A stretch of 64,000 nucleotides of DNA from Mucidula mucida (taxonomy: Eukaryota; Basidiomycota; Agaricomycetes; Agaricales; Physalacriaceae): positions 81,252-145,251 of the forward strand of contig JADNYV010000087.1 in assembly GCA_015501055.1 (NCBI GenBank), in the 5' to 3' direction. Made by a program: the position numbers and the translations under genes. Under the pieces are notes generated by a model that saw only the letters and a list, made by a program, of their open reading frames with translations, made no database searches and was not told the origin of the DNA. Below, in pieces: positions 13,201 through 24,561 of this stretch (positions within the stretch are counted from its first letter, which is position 1; every line of letters begins with the position of its first letter).

Positions 13201-16200
13201 GCGAGTTCCGTGCCTCTCCAGGTGTTGGTTTCGCATTTCCTTGTCTTGTTTGTTTCGGTAAATAACTATTGTTATCAACAGATGTCGATGCCAGGTTTTG
13301 TTTCGCGCCGGAACGGTCGAGCTAGGCTGCTGTCTCAAAGCCGTCAAGCACTAGACCTTTGGATACGGTCGAGGTTACGGATAGTGCCGGGAATTTCTCG
13401 TCCGTGCGGGCTTGCACTCGAATACGGCTGTTAGTAGTAGTAAGCTTATATTCACCTCCTTTTCTTGCCTGTCCTGACCCATCGCCGCAGTGGCTTATTT
13501 ACATTTAGCAGTCTCTCTACTTGTGTCAATGGTAGGCACAAACAACATGCTTGTTGACAATTTCATGCCCTTGCTGAGATGCGCACACCAAAGGTAAAGG
13601 AAGGCGGTCAGGGTTAACTTACTCGCAGATCTCGAAGTTGAGTTGTCGAGGTACCTCACGTTGAAGAACACGGACTCGGCCTTGACTATCATAAACACCT
13701 CCACCCTCTGTGCCAAGTTTGGTCGTTGTCCGGCCTCCGAGTTCCTCACTCATTCAAGGTGCGCGTCAGGAAGGAAACTGGTAATCTGTAGAGACACGCG
13801 CATATCTACATACAAGAAGGAAGTCTCGCGTCGTGAACACGAGAAGACGCGTCGCGCGCAAGCTATGAAAATAAACCGCTTCTCTCCGGCAGCTTGTGTA
13901 GTGAGTACGATCCCCGCGAAGATCCTAAATCGTGGACATAGTTAAACTTCAACTCTACACGTTATGTGTATACTCACGCTGGATCTCATCGGGACACCCA
14001 TACTTCTTATAATCGTAATCAAAAACCTGGCTATATGTGGATTACACAAGGCTGATATGAGGTGAGTCCCCTACGCCTTTGGCAAAAAACTCTCACTCAA
14101 CGGTGTTTCTACCTAGTCCGCTGGGTTGCAAAGAAACATCAATGTTCATTACCCCTTGGGTTGTAAAACGTTCAGGTGAGTTTTTATCCTTGCCTTCACG
14201 CTCACGGAAGTGCAGCTTGCCTTTGGCACCCTAGTTCACAATTTGTGCAGCTTGCCTTTGGCTACATAGCTCACAGTTGTGCAACTCTTTCTTGCTCTTT
14301 CTTTTCTCTCCCGTTTCTGTATCGCTTCCAAGTTTCGCGGACATTTTCTCTTCTGTGGCACAACCAGGTTCACTTTCCCACGCTTGGCGAGTACCTAAGA
14401 CTGTGCGGGACGTTTGAGTTCCCGCAGTTCTTATGGTCACTCATCAGGTTAGTCGAAGCTTGCTGCCTATTCCTCGCATAGCTCAGCTAGTAATTTATCG
14501 TCGCCCGCCACTAGTTATATTTGTACCACTCCCATAGGACTCTCAATCATACACGCAGCCCCCGTTTTCGGACGCTGGTCGGCTATTTTACTATCCTCGT
14601 CTGACTCCTCAGATTAGATAATATTATCCAACCTGTGAACACTCTGATTTTCTCAAGGTGAAAGCCCTGGTTCCCCAACATAACCAATAGACCACACTGG
14701 CTCACCAAGAGCACACAGCTTCTTGTCCGGACATGCCAATGAATTATCGAATCCACCTAGAATGCATATAAATAAGATATGTACCACAACAAGCATCAAT
14801 CACTGTCGCTGCTGCTATCATCGTCGTTCTGATCATCATCAGTTCCACTCTCATCATCACTCTCCTCCTCCTCCTCGCCAAGCGTTCTCTTCACTTTACC
14901 GCCCTTCATCATCGCCATCTGGCCCGCCAGTGTATCCTCCTCCGGATCACTGATATCGTCCTCCGCCTCGTCCCGCGCTACTGGCTCCTCCACTTTGAGA
15001 GTGATTGGGAGCCAGGATTCGGCGCCGATGAACGAGTCAGACACAACGTACACGCGCCAGTTGTTCGTACCCAGCGTAGGCGGAGCTTGGAACTGGATCT
15101 TGTATGAGCGGTAAGGCCGCGATGAAGGTAGGTCAGAGATGGATGGGACATCAGAGATCTTCATGGGAGGAATGGCGAGGCGGGAGGATTTCGGATCGGC
15201 GAGGACGATCCACCATGATGGTTTGCGGTTCTGGAATTTGCACATAAGTGACGACTCCCTACAAAAGAATCACACCGTACCGAAGGCCAATAAGGCGCAT
15301 GCACGTAGGAGGGGGTCACATCCGAAAAGTCTTCTTCTGTATCTTTCCGACTGTTGAGGAATTGGTAGTCCTTGCGGTCATTCGCTTTGACATCTAGTGG
15401 GTCAAGCTCCTCGACTTTAACCGCTACTGCGTCTGAAAGCGGTGATACGAGGCGCAGTTTTACGACCAAGAAGACTATGGCTGATGGGGTGACTTGTTTT
15501 TCGTCAATGACTGCAAAGGGGTGCGTCAGAACGAAGAATACACTACATAGTAAATTTACCTCTGAAAGACGCATCGTAAATATCGACGTTGCCCCACTTC
15601 TCTGCGGCCTTCCTGATATCAGCCGCTCGTACATCGGATTCTTCGGTGAGCTTGCTGATAATTTGACTAACATCACCCACTCGAGGAACTTCTGCAGGCT
15701 TGACGTCGGGAAGCTGGGCGAGCGGGCTCTGGGTCGGTAGGAGAGCCTGGATGATGTATGCGTGCAGTCTCATGACGGACATCGTAGGCACAAACCAATT
15801 GCGGGAGGTAGCGATAGTAAGAAGGGCATTAAGGAGTGTAGGAGTATGCAGAAGGACGCGACGTTGTTCTAGAAAGTGTGTTAATGAGGTATGGAAAATC
15901 ATGCTGTGAGTATACCTTTCTTCAAAGCAGGGCTCTCTACCTTGAAACGCAACAGGTGGGCGAGAAGGAGCGTCAATGCGCGTCTTTTACCTTCGTCATC
16001 GTCACCAGCCAGTTCCATAACGGTCTCTGCCCATTTAGCCTCAGGCAACGTCGCAATCTCCTTTTGCAAACGCGCGAGTTCAGCCGCATCTTTGTTCGCG
16101 GGCGTGCATTCAAACTTGTACGCCTTGGCCAAAATACCCATAGCATCGACAATTTCCGAAGACTCTGTCATGGATTTGAAGAAAGCCGCAGCGGAATGTG

Positions 16201-16835
16201 CGCTGATTCCATCCTTGGTTCGTTGACGAGAACCGAACCACCAGCGACCGACGAGCATGGGCAAACCGCCTCCGAATAGCAGACCGTAAACTCCAAGAAC
16301 CCAAATGTTGTTTTTGCCTTCAATGATCCAAATAGGGAGAGCAATGCCCATGGACATCTGCTGGCGACCATCCGGGTCGCCCCACTCTTCCCAGTTACGG
16401 CGAATAGTCTCATCGGTGAGCCTATACTGTATCAGCACAAGTTGTCACTGAAACGTGTCGATACGTACGATTTGTACGCCTTGGTGATGTCGACAAACTT
16501 GTTCTGAATGTCTTCAATGGTCTGCTCCGCCGTCGCGCGGACCTTGTCAGGGTGATACAGCTTGGACAGTTTCTTGAAGTGCGACTTGATGTCCTTTTCA
16601 GACATGCCTACTGAGATGCCCAGGATCTCGAAGGGGTCGTATACTTTGCTGTCGTTGGTAGCATTCGCAACGCGGTGGACGAGGAAGAAGAGCAGAGACC
16701 AGCCCAGTGCGATTACTAGATGTCTACACGCCATTTCAGTACACGCTGCCTGTCGCGGAGATCACGTACTTTTTGGTGAACTGGGTTCCCTCCATCTTGG
16801 CGGCCTGCGTGCGCGACTGTATACATGGCCCGCAT
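10246..16835. repeat. Segmental duplication, right copy
   Basis: Direct repeat of 1-6554. Identity begins at 10246 and ends at 16835, where this copy continues uninterrupted into the rest of SEC63 exon 2 and exon 1. This copy therefore keeps the ancestral gene context on its right side, and the left copy is the derived, cut one. Confidence 0.97.
11854..13438 (+). pseudogene. Decayed intron-rich gene of unknown function, right copy
   Basis: Counterpart of 1606-3190, almost identical, with the same exon-like segments, the same intron borders and the same in-frame stops. A single C/G difference distinguishes the copies near 12496 versus 2248. The frames remain broken here too, so neither copy rescues the other. 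No family recognised. Confidence 0.4.
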
Positions 16836-17013
16836 TGACATCCGTGAAGCGTTTCCTTTCGTTTTTCTACAAGAATTAGTATGGAGTTGGTGGGGTGATA
16901 TTGTACGCACTGAACAAAGTCGAGAAAGTGAGAGGTATGAGAATAAAGGCCAGGAACGTGATGACAAAGTACGCGGCCATGTTGCCGGACTCGTCATAGT
17001 GGTACGTCGCCAT
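14796..17013 (-). CDS. SEC63: Sec63, ER protein-translocation subunit
   Basis: Sec63 is the J-domain membrane partner of the Sec61 channel; it recruits lumenal Kar2/BiP for post-translational import into the ER. Seven exons join in frame to about 644 residues: 17013-16911, 16866-16770, 16723-16469, 16421-15916, 15868-15560, 15510-15281 and 15230-14796. Visible features: a hydrophobic segment near residues 13-33, a second at 68-88, a J domain with HPD at 124-126, a third membrane segment soon after, the Brl/Sec63 region, and an Asp/Glu/Ser-rich C-terminus as in yeast Sec63. Length is close to the yeast protein (663 residues). Exon 2 encodes a CxCxxC motif (residues 44-49) on the cytosolic side of the first membrane segment. 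This is the only complete copy of the two in the window. Confidence 0.95.
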
Positions 17014-17289
17014 TGCGGCGCGGCGAGCTCAACGTCGGGCGGCGGGGTAATGAGGGTAAGAGCAAAGTCAAATTGGAGACGTGTCCGCCACGATCGCTGC
17101 CAAATCGGGATCAGGCGGTTGTTCGCACGTTCGAAACCTTCACAAGCCGAAATATGGTGCATACATTTGAGTTCAATGTCGACTTAAGGTATGCGGACTA
17201 ACATTCAATCTAGTTCAAGTGCTTAATCTCATTTAGATGTGTCTCATCGCCCGAAAACCTTCGACTGTAGACGATATCATACAGGGCAC

Positions 17290-18232
17290 TCACTTCGTCC
17301 CCCCCGCTCTTTCTTTCACGAGCTTGCCAAAAAACTCCCATGAATCTATGTGCCCATCAGGCAAAAAGCCGCAATCCCGACTCAACTCAGCCCAGGATGA
17401 TCCATGCCCCGCCCTGTCATGCGCCGAAATGCCGAGGATGGCAACACGAGGGTCGGACTCGCATATATCTTTCGGTTTCTCTGCCCACGAGTAGTAGCCA
17501 TCGTACGAAAAAATACACATCTGTGTCGTGCTAGGTAGAGCCTCCACAACTTGCTTCATCTCAGCAATTGTCTGATTGTCAAGGGAACCTAGAGAAACAT
17601 GAAGGTGCGTGAGCGGCACCGTACGAAGGAGGTCCACAGGCAGGGTGCCGCAAGGATATCCAAGATGTGTGAGCGTCGGCGGGAGACGTTTCAAGGTGTA
17701 GTTCGGGCCCAAATGGGACAAGGAAAGACGCTTCAAGGGAAGGCCAGGAGAACGCTCGAGGAGCGCTGTCAGACATAACGCATTTCCGCAAAAGTCACGC
17801 AGCCCCAAAGCTACCAGTCCGGAGCAAGCAGACACGAGCACCTTGGCGTTTGCCAGGGGGCCTTTTAAGGCTACAAGGCCTTGCTGAAAGCAGGGGTCTG
17901 GCATAGAAAACTCGAAGAACAAGTATTTAACAGTGACTGCGAAAAACGAAGTGTCTCCGGCCTCTGCGCGACTTTGAATCGCGCCTAGAAAGGCAGAGGC
18001 CTGAGAAAAAGAGACAATTGTAACGGAGTGGTATAGGATAGCATCTATCCTGTCAAAAATAAGTACCATCGGGTATGATTGAGAATGTGTACACCTACCA
18101 TTTGCGAATTGCCTTGCAAACCAAGACAAGCCTCAGAGCATCGGGGCGGCTCATAATAGCAAGCGTTTCCAATATGGTGCGTACAATGTCCACCGGGATA
18201 TCCGGGATGGAAAGCAGCTCGTCTCCTGCCAT
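17290..18232 (-). CDS. F-box-like/leucine-rich protein, paralogue 1
   Basis: Two exons, 18232-18099 and 18049-17290, joined through a 49 nt intron (GTAGGT donor, CAG acceptor) that restores a Trp codon. The product is about 297 residues. The first exon encodes IPVDIVRTILE...ALRLVLVCKAIRKW, an F-box-like helix pattern; the remainder has loosely spaced leucine-rich stretches (for example LPLKRLSLSHLG and VPLTHLHVSL) as in fungal F-box/LRR substrate adaptors. A closely similar paralogue lies at 19717-20688, sharing the intron position and the C-terminal GFLPDGxxDSWEF motif. An SCF ubiquitin-ligase adaptor role is inferred from the fold pattern only. Confidence 0.75.
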
Positions 18233-18349
18233 GAGTGCGTGTAGCAAGTGCTGGTCGAATTCAATAGATTCATCATGATATAATATGTTGATTGCTCAAG
18301 ATAAGTCACGTGGTTGACAACGTGTCATAGCCGATTATTGATGTGCGTG

Positions 18350-18382
18350 AGGACCCCTAATAGTGCTACGAAATGTCGTCCT
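18350..18382 (+). repeat. Left terminal inverted repeat of the 1,138 bp element
   Basis: Starts AGGACCCCTAATAGTG and is the exact reverse complement of 19455-19487. Confidence 0.95.
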
Positions 18383-19454
18383 GTAGGTTCGGACAAAAAT
18401 TTGCCAAAAGTGGTCAAATGTCGTGTCAAGTTCGGACAAAATGATGGGCGCCGCAGGCGGAGCCCAGGTCAGAGTTTGGACAGAATGGGACCGGCGAGGG
18501 TGTTCTGGAGAGGTCCCAGATTCGAACAAGTGGCTGTCTTTGGGCCGGAACAACAGTCATTTTCTGTCCAATCTCACTATATTTGGGGTCTTCATGGCCT
18601 AGGTCAACACATCGTGGCCTGGTAGCGTGGATACAAGGATGGCAACAAGTATCGACTGCTACGATGATAGCATATTTTGAAATTGAAATTTACTACCACA
18701 GTTCTTCCATCCAAGAGACCGAGTCTGCCCCATGTCGTTGGACATCGAAAGTAATGCTGTCTTTCGACGAGCAGAATGGATTGGAAAGGGGAAAAAGTAC
18801 CGCGACGCGCCGCTACACGTCATGGACGCTTTTGCGGCGGAAGTTACAATGCCACCCACACTCGCACAACTCCTCCCTGCACAGGAAATGCTAGTCCCCG
18901 ACCTCCTCGCACTCCACCAATCTGTCGGCAACATCCCGAATCGCCGTTCAGCTTTATGAGCACATGCAGCAAAGACATTTCCGCAAGTTCTCACCCACAT
19001 TCTCACCGTTTCATGCGAAAGGGTTTATGCTTCTTCAACCATACAGCTTTTTGACATTGCTCTCCTCTAAACCCTCTGATAGTGAATCATGGCTCACCAT
19101 TTCTGCATCCGTGTTTGCGACCTTCAAGTCGCTGCAGGCTGGTTTTCCAAAATTCACGTCGGCCATGGTCCAGTTCCGGAAGCGGAAGCAAGACGATGAT
19201 GAAGAACTCGACTGGTCTTAGTTAGAGTTTCTACAATATGTTTGTGTACTTCAAAATGGCCGGTAATACACTCCCTGCTCTTTCAGAAGCGAAAATTTGC
19301 GGTCCCGGCGAAATTTGGGCAATTTTCGGAGCCCGGCCTCAAGTTCGGACAAAAACTAGGCTCTGAGACCATGCCGGTCCAGGATTCGGACAAGAAACGG
19401 GGCCACAGGCCAAAAATTGGTTCGGACATCAAGTAGGCAAAACAGGCAAAATTT

Positions 19455-19487
19455 AGGACGACATTTCGTAGCACTATTAGGGGTCCT
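19455..19487 (-). repeat. Right terminal inverted repeat of the 1,138 bp element
   Basis: Ends CACTATTAGGGGTCCT and is the exact reverse complement of 18350-18382, followed at once by the second copy of the 8 bp target duplication. Confidence 0.95.
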
Positions 19488-19716
19488 TGTGCGTGTCGAG
19501 TTCACGAGACAGTCCGCCTTAATTCGATTACTTTCCATCGCGGTAAGATCTCAACGTCAACTCGTAAAACCACTTGGGCATGTCTGGCTACTGTATTAGT
19601 TCTAGCCTTTAGGACAATCACTGAAGCCAAGTGAGTACTGTACAATACTAGGCTATGATTGACATTTGGCTCTGAAGATACCATCAATACAGGACAAGAA
19701 GGACAAGGCATCTTAC

Positions 19717-20688
19717 TCACTGCATTCCTTTTACTTTTTCTTTGACAAGATTAGCACAGAACTCCCATGAATCCAGGTCTCCGTCTGGCAGAAAGCCAGA
19801 GTCCCTACGCAACGTGTTCCAGGAGGACCCATCCTCCGACAGGTCCTTATCAGCTCTTCCCAAGTAGTAACTTGTGTCCGTCTGAATGTTCAGGACAACA
19901 ACACGAGGATCACGTATGTCATCCAGCCCCTTCAATTCCAGAAGAGAATTGTAGAATGAGAATACACACAGTTGGATCGTAGTGGGCATACACTCCAGGA
20001 CCTGCTTCATCGCAGCAACGCCAGGACGAGAAAGATGAATATTGTCCAGTGTCACATGAAGGTGCGTGAGGGGCACCGTCTGGAGGAGAGTCAGAGGAAG
20101 TTCGCCAAATTGGTATCTTAGGTGTGTGAAATTCGGCGGTAAATGTTGCAAGGGACCGGGCCCAGAATTGAGAAGGGAAAGTCGCTTCAAGCGAGGTAGA
20201 GGATGATTGAGTAGCGATGCAACGAGTGCTGCATTGTAGTTGCGCAGCCCTAGCGAAACTAGTCCAGGACAAGCAGACATGATCATATGAGCATTTGCCG
20301 TAAATTCTGCTGCGAAAGCGTTAGCTTCGCGTTGATTTTGCAACACGCCCTGAAACAGATCCAGGTCCAAGAGCAGATATTTAACGGTGGTGGCAAAGAA
20401 CGGGGCTTCCCCAGCCTTGGCGCGACTTTGAATTGCGAATGCAAATGCAAGCAGCTTTTGGTTGGAGAGAATAGTGATGGCGTGATATAGGACGACGTCT
20501 ATCCTGTGCAAAGATTATGGGTGCATCCTCATTAATGGCGGCATGTGTGCTCACCATTTCCGAACCGCCTTGGAAACTAGTACAAGTTGCAGAGCATCAG
20601 GACAGCTCATTATGGCGAGCGTCTCAAGGATGCTGCGTACGATATCCACAGGGATATCTGGGATGGAGAGCAGCTCGGCATCCAACAT
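19717..20688 (-). CDS. F-box-like/leucine-rich protein, paralogue 2
   Basis: Exons 20688-20555 and 20503-19717 with a 51 nt intron (GTGAGC donor, CAG acceptor) at the same codon as in the gene at 17290-18232; about 306 residues. It shares with that paralogue the F-box-like start (IPDIPVDIVRSILETLAIMS), the RLKRLSLL and PLTHLHVTL segments and the GFLPDGDLDSWEF motif near the end. Both point the same way, so they look like a tandem duplication later split by the 1,138 bp transposon. Function as a ubiquitin-ligase adaptor is inferred, not shown. Confidence 0.75.
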
Positions 20689-20908
20689 GAGCGCGTCTGG
20701 CAGGTGCCCCTGAGGTCCCCGAAAAGGTAACTTCCAAATCGGGCCTGGACGCGTTTTGATTCTTGCATTTCAACCACCATCGTCTCTACACAGAACGTTA
20801 GTCCTGCCAATAGCAGATGGATGGAAGCGTTTTTCAAAGCATGACAGATGCCCAACTTGGCCAGACAATATCGCAGGTGAATGCCCTTACCTAGTGCTTA
20901 ATTCCATC

Positions 20909-22416
20909 ATGACCAACAACAATCTACAGTTATCGGCCGTATATGGCCCAGTGCCGACGAATAAAGGTGCGTCATTCATTAACCAACAACCAGTATATTG
21001 TTGAATTTCTCTCTAGACAAGACATACATGAAAAACCTCCAAAACTGGACAACGACAGCCACTCCAGTTCCCAAAAATGCTGCAATTAGTACTCGAAGTA
21101 CGCGCTCGCGCCGAAATCTCACTGCGACGCCTACACCGCCTGTCCAGGCGTCTCCCGTAGTACGATTGCAGTCACAGGCGCCTTTGCTCTATCCACCACC
21201 ACCCCCGCAAGTTCCCCAAGGCCCATTACCTACCGTTCCCCAAGGATATCTATCTACATATGCATCGCGTCTGCGCACTGGCGCGACTCTGCTCATGCAG
21301 CCCATAATCCAAGCAGCAACCACCTCCACTACAATGACGCGCGCCGCTACAAGACGGGGTGGTGTTGTAAGCTATGCCGATATAGCCTCCGGAGAGGAAG
21401 AGGGCGATTCGGACGACTCTGAATTTGTCGGTGAAGGCAGGGATTCCGCCAAACCAAGCTTCAGCAATCGCAGAGAAGGCGTATTCGTCAATGCCAGTCC
21501 ACGACCCACTCCTCCGCCACCGCCACCTCAGGATGATGTTCTAACTCAATCATACCTTGGCCAGGTCCCACCCAACCACTTCATCCGAGCCCGTAACTTG
21601 CCTCATGCACCACCGTTTTGCTCTCCAGCATACCCACTTCCTCTGCCAAATGCCATGCCCATGCACGGCGTCAAGCCGAGTCTCGTTCCGATTCGCGTCG
21701 AGTTCGAAACAGACACATTGCGCGTCCGAGATTGCTTCGTGTGGAATATGAACGAATCTGCAATCACGCCCGAGGCATTCGCGCGCACGTTCTGCAACGA
21801 CGTGGACCTCCCCATCGTTCCCTGGGTAGAGACCATCGCGGCTCAAATCCGGGCACAGCTCGAGGAAGCCGTGGATTATTCCATGTTTGAGACCGACGAG
21901 GAATATGAAGAGAGGCGCGAGGGCGAGTGCAGAGTTATCCTGAGTATAGATGTGCAGATTGGAACGTACCACCTCTCTGATCATATTGAGTGGGATCTGC
22001 TCAGCCCGTTGACGCCAGAGGCGTTTACGACGCAGCTGTGTGGAGAGCTGGGGCTTAGTGGGGAGGCGCATCCGCTCATCGCGCACGCCATTCATGAGGA
22101 ACTCACTCGACATAAAAAGGATGCTGTTGAGTGGGGTGTCTTGGGGCCGTCTTCAGAAAAGGACCGAGCGGGTGTGATGAAGGATCGGACTGGCTTGGGT
22201 GGATGGTCGGGACGGGGAGGGCGCGCCCCGCAAGTCTTGAAGAGCGTGTGGCGGGATTGGGTCGACGCTAATGAGTTTGCGACGCGTTGGGAGGAGCTGA
22301 CACCGGAGGAGGTTGAGAGGAGGGAGGTCGAACGGGAGAGGGCTACCAGAAGGTTGAGGAGAGAAACCAGCAAGTTTCAGAGTCAGGCGATGGGCAGGTC
22401 ACGGAGGTGGCGGTAG
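20909..22416 (+). CDS. SFH1: SNF5-family chromatin-remodelling subunit (Sfh1-like)
   Basis: Exons 20909-20966 and 21017-22416 (50 nt intron, GTGCGT to CTAG) join to about 485 residues. The C-terminal half has the two SNF5 repeats: one at about residues 240-305 (VPIRVEFETDTLRVRDCFVWN...) and one at about 322-388 (CRVILSIDVQIGTYHLSDHIEWD...). This tandem pattern defines the Snf5/Sfh1/SMARCB1 family, which anchors RSC/SWI-SNF remodellers to the nucleosome acidic patch. The N-terminal half is low-complexity, proline-rich, with an acidic Ser/Asp patch. The moderate length suits Sfh1 (RSC) better than the much longer Snf5, but I cannot separate them firmly. Confidence 0.9.
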
Positions 22417-23074
22417 TGATGTATCTCTATTCTTTGCTCTTTCGGTATAAATGTAATCGTTAATTCTAACTTATGGTGGGGGTAACATAGTATAGAGCGT
22501 TGTGACCTGATGTGTTGACACCAAGAGTACGGGTGCATATGAGCCAAAGAGAAAGAGAAATAAAAGCTAATGATATGCGTAACACTACTTGACAGTCTGC
22601 CTTTTCTCAAGCAGGACTGATGCATCGTGCTCTGCCCTTATCGGGACAAGTCAGTTGCAGACACTGCCTGTTGCGAAGGCGCTGCGGTTAGCGGCGTGTC
22701 TGCGCATTTTGATTCAAAGTTCATCATTGACATTACGTCGAGGTTAAATAAGTATGAATGCCGGAGTACACTAATCAATGGCTATGACTCTCATACATAT
22801 CGGAGAAAGAAATTGGCCACATCAGTGATCACTGTTCATCCAGAAGACAAGCAAGATCGGCTATTTTGGCATGGCTGCGTATGCTGACACCGACGACGAA
22901 AGCGCTAAAAGTGTTTACATCTAAAGCGAAGGGGAAAGTGGAGGAGACGTAACGATTGATGTCAGAGAGAAGGAGAGAAAACTGCTAACCCATGCGCAGA
23001 GTTCCTTCTTTTTGGGTGCCAAACCGAACCTCAACGACACAATATGCCGTTCACAGTGAGGAAGACCCGCCAGC
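22417..23074. other. Intergenic, no feature seen
   Basis: AT-richer spacer between the convergent SFH1-like and 7TM genes. Only short unsupported frames. Confidence 0.5.
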
Positions 23075-24217
23075 TTAGACAGTCACAGTCGTACGGATCC
23101 CATCCCGTTCAGATCCCATTATTTCTCTGGCTCCCTCTAGATCGATGTGTGTCGTGGTGGTATGTGTAGTGCTACGATGCACGCTGGCAAATTGAATGGA
23201 CTGCTCAATATTCCGGGCGTTAGTTCCCATAGGAGGGAGCGACGTGCGGGTCCAGGAATCGTCTGGACGGGAATGTCCGGCCATGACACGAGCAACGATA
23301 AGCGTAGGCGCAATGCCCTAGATGCGACGATCAGCTCTCAATGTCCTCGACGACACATGGAAATTCTCACCGTTAGACTGTAGGAGATCAATAATGGGTA
23401 GGAGGCCCATAAGCCAGGACTAACTACGGAAGTGACGGCGAGAGCGATAAAGATGCCGGAATACAGGAAGGCGGATTCAACGAGGATTTCTATGATGCCG
23501 CTATAAGTTTTGAGGCTCGCGCGGACACCATTGATACGCATAATCCGGTAAAGGATGAGGGATGTGCACAAAGTGTTTGTGAAGGCAGTTATCGCGTAGA
23601 TAACTATAGTCAATACTCCTTGTGTGTTGGAGAAGAAGATGACGAGGACTGAAGGGACCTTGTGAATAGAGTAACACTATGCAAAAAGAAGCCCACCTAT
23701 TTCAGCTAGCAAGCACAGACCAAGAAAACCTGCGACAATCCAATTGTGGCCGTACAATATCCAACAGCGCCAAATCTAGTTCATGATGATTCTTGGGTGA
23801 AATTTTGAGCGACGGGATGAACGTACTAAAAGCAAGTCTGCGAGGATGATATTGAAACCGTAAAGCGCCATAACTACTATGAATCCGTATCTCTCAAAGT
23901 TCTCTTCAAGTGGTGATAGAGTGCGGGGAAAGAGGCTGACGTCCAGAGCCTTCCAGTCCAAGCCCACAATGACGGTGACAGAGCACCACAGATATGTTAT
24001 GACGCCGACCAGAATCATTCGTCCACGATCGCGGCTAGCATTTACGGCTGGCTAAGAGTCAATTGTGGGACTAGAGTGTCGAAGAAAGAGAACGGATACC
24101 TATGAGGTATATGGCGATGAAGAACACACATGTATGGACGGCATAACAGAAGACCTCGAGAAAGGTAGCGTTTAGCGACGCCGCGTTGCTGTCGTCCGGA
24201 AATAGTCTTGAAGACAT
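23075..24217 (-). CDS. Seven-transmembrane protein of the large Agaricomycete family
   Basis: Five exons, 24217-24100, 24047-23827, 23775-23697, 23648-23371 and 23317-23075, join in frame to about 312 residues. The model has the hallmarks of the basidiomycete-expanded 7TM/GPCR-like hypothetical proteins: a first membrane segment after an Asn-rich start, an IWRCWILYG motif after the third membrane segment, an IEILVESAFLYSG motif in a later helix, and GIAPTLIVARV at the last membrane segment, then a polar Thr/Ser-rich tail. Ligand and partners are unknown. A decayed copy lies at 53950-54385 in inverted orientation, and both copies sit head-to-head with an F-box/LRR-like gene. Confidence 0.85.
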
Positions 24218-24561
24218 GGTCTCGTTGGAAGAAGGTTAACGTGTACATCGCTTCTGCTCGCTTTATAGCTAGCCATCCGACTCCGAAGTACGTATTGAGT
24301 GCGGTTCGAACGTGAGACGCAGGAAACCGAGATACCGGTCGAGAAATCGGAGCATCGCACGTCAGAGGAAGACGAGATGCATTTGCGACGGGTTTCGAGT
24401 CTGTCAAGGCTTCTTTTTGCCAGCTTCGAGTGTCCAACGCGTAGTCGACAGTGGGGGTGGCCGATGTCAATGAATTCTCAAGGGACTCTGTAAGATAACA
24501 CGGTGTTGCACAGCGAAGAATATCATCTCAAGACATTGAGGTTCTCATCTGCAAGAGGATT

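Larger units (their letters stand above)
18350..19487. mobile_element. DNA transposon, 1,138 bp, 33 bp TIRs, 8 bp TSD
   Basis: The ends 18350-18382 and 19455-19487 are perfect 33 bp inverted repeats. They are flanked by the 8 bp direct repeat TGTGCGTG (18342-18349 and 19488-19495), a target duplication of the length typical of hAT-type elements. The interior has short open segments (18732-18959; 18964-19221) that look like parts of one protein in two frames, but I cannot identify a transposase, so this is probably a non-autonomous or decayed element. It sits between two F-box-like paralogues. Confidence 0.9.

Noticed and set aside
21550..22113. 187-codon minus-strand frame
   Set aside because: Antisense to the SNF5 repeats; no independent features.
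24296..24315. GGTTCGAAC, resembling a tRNA B box
   Set aside because: No matching A box, acceptor stem or cloverleaf around it, and it lies in the 7TM/F-box promoter region; its homologue at 54 kb also lacks tRNA structure.
24042..24470. 142-codon minus-strand frame overlapping the 7TM gene start
   Set aside because: Wrong frame: the spliced 7TM model uses another frame for exon 1 (ATG at 24217) and explains all splice sites.
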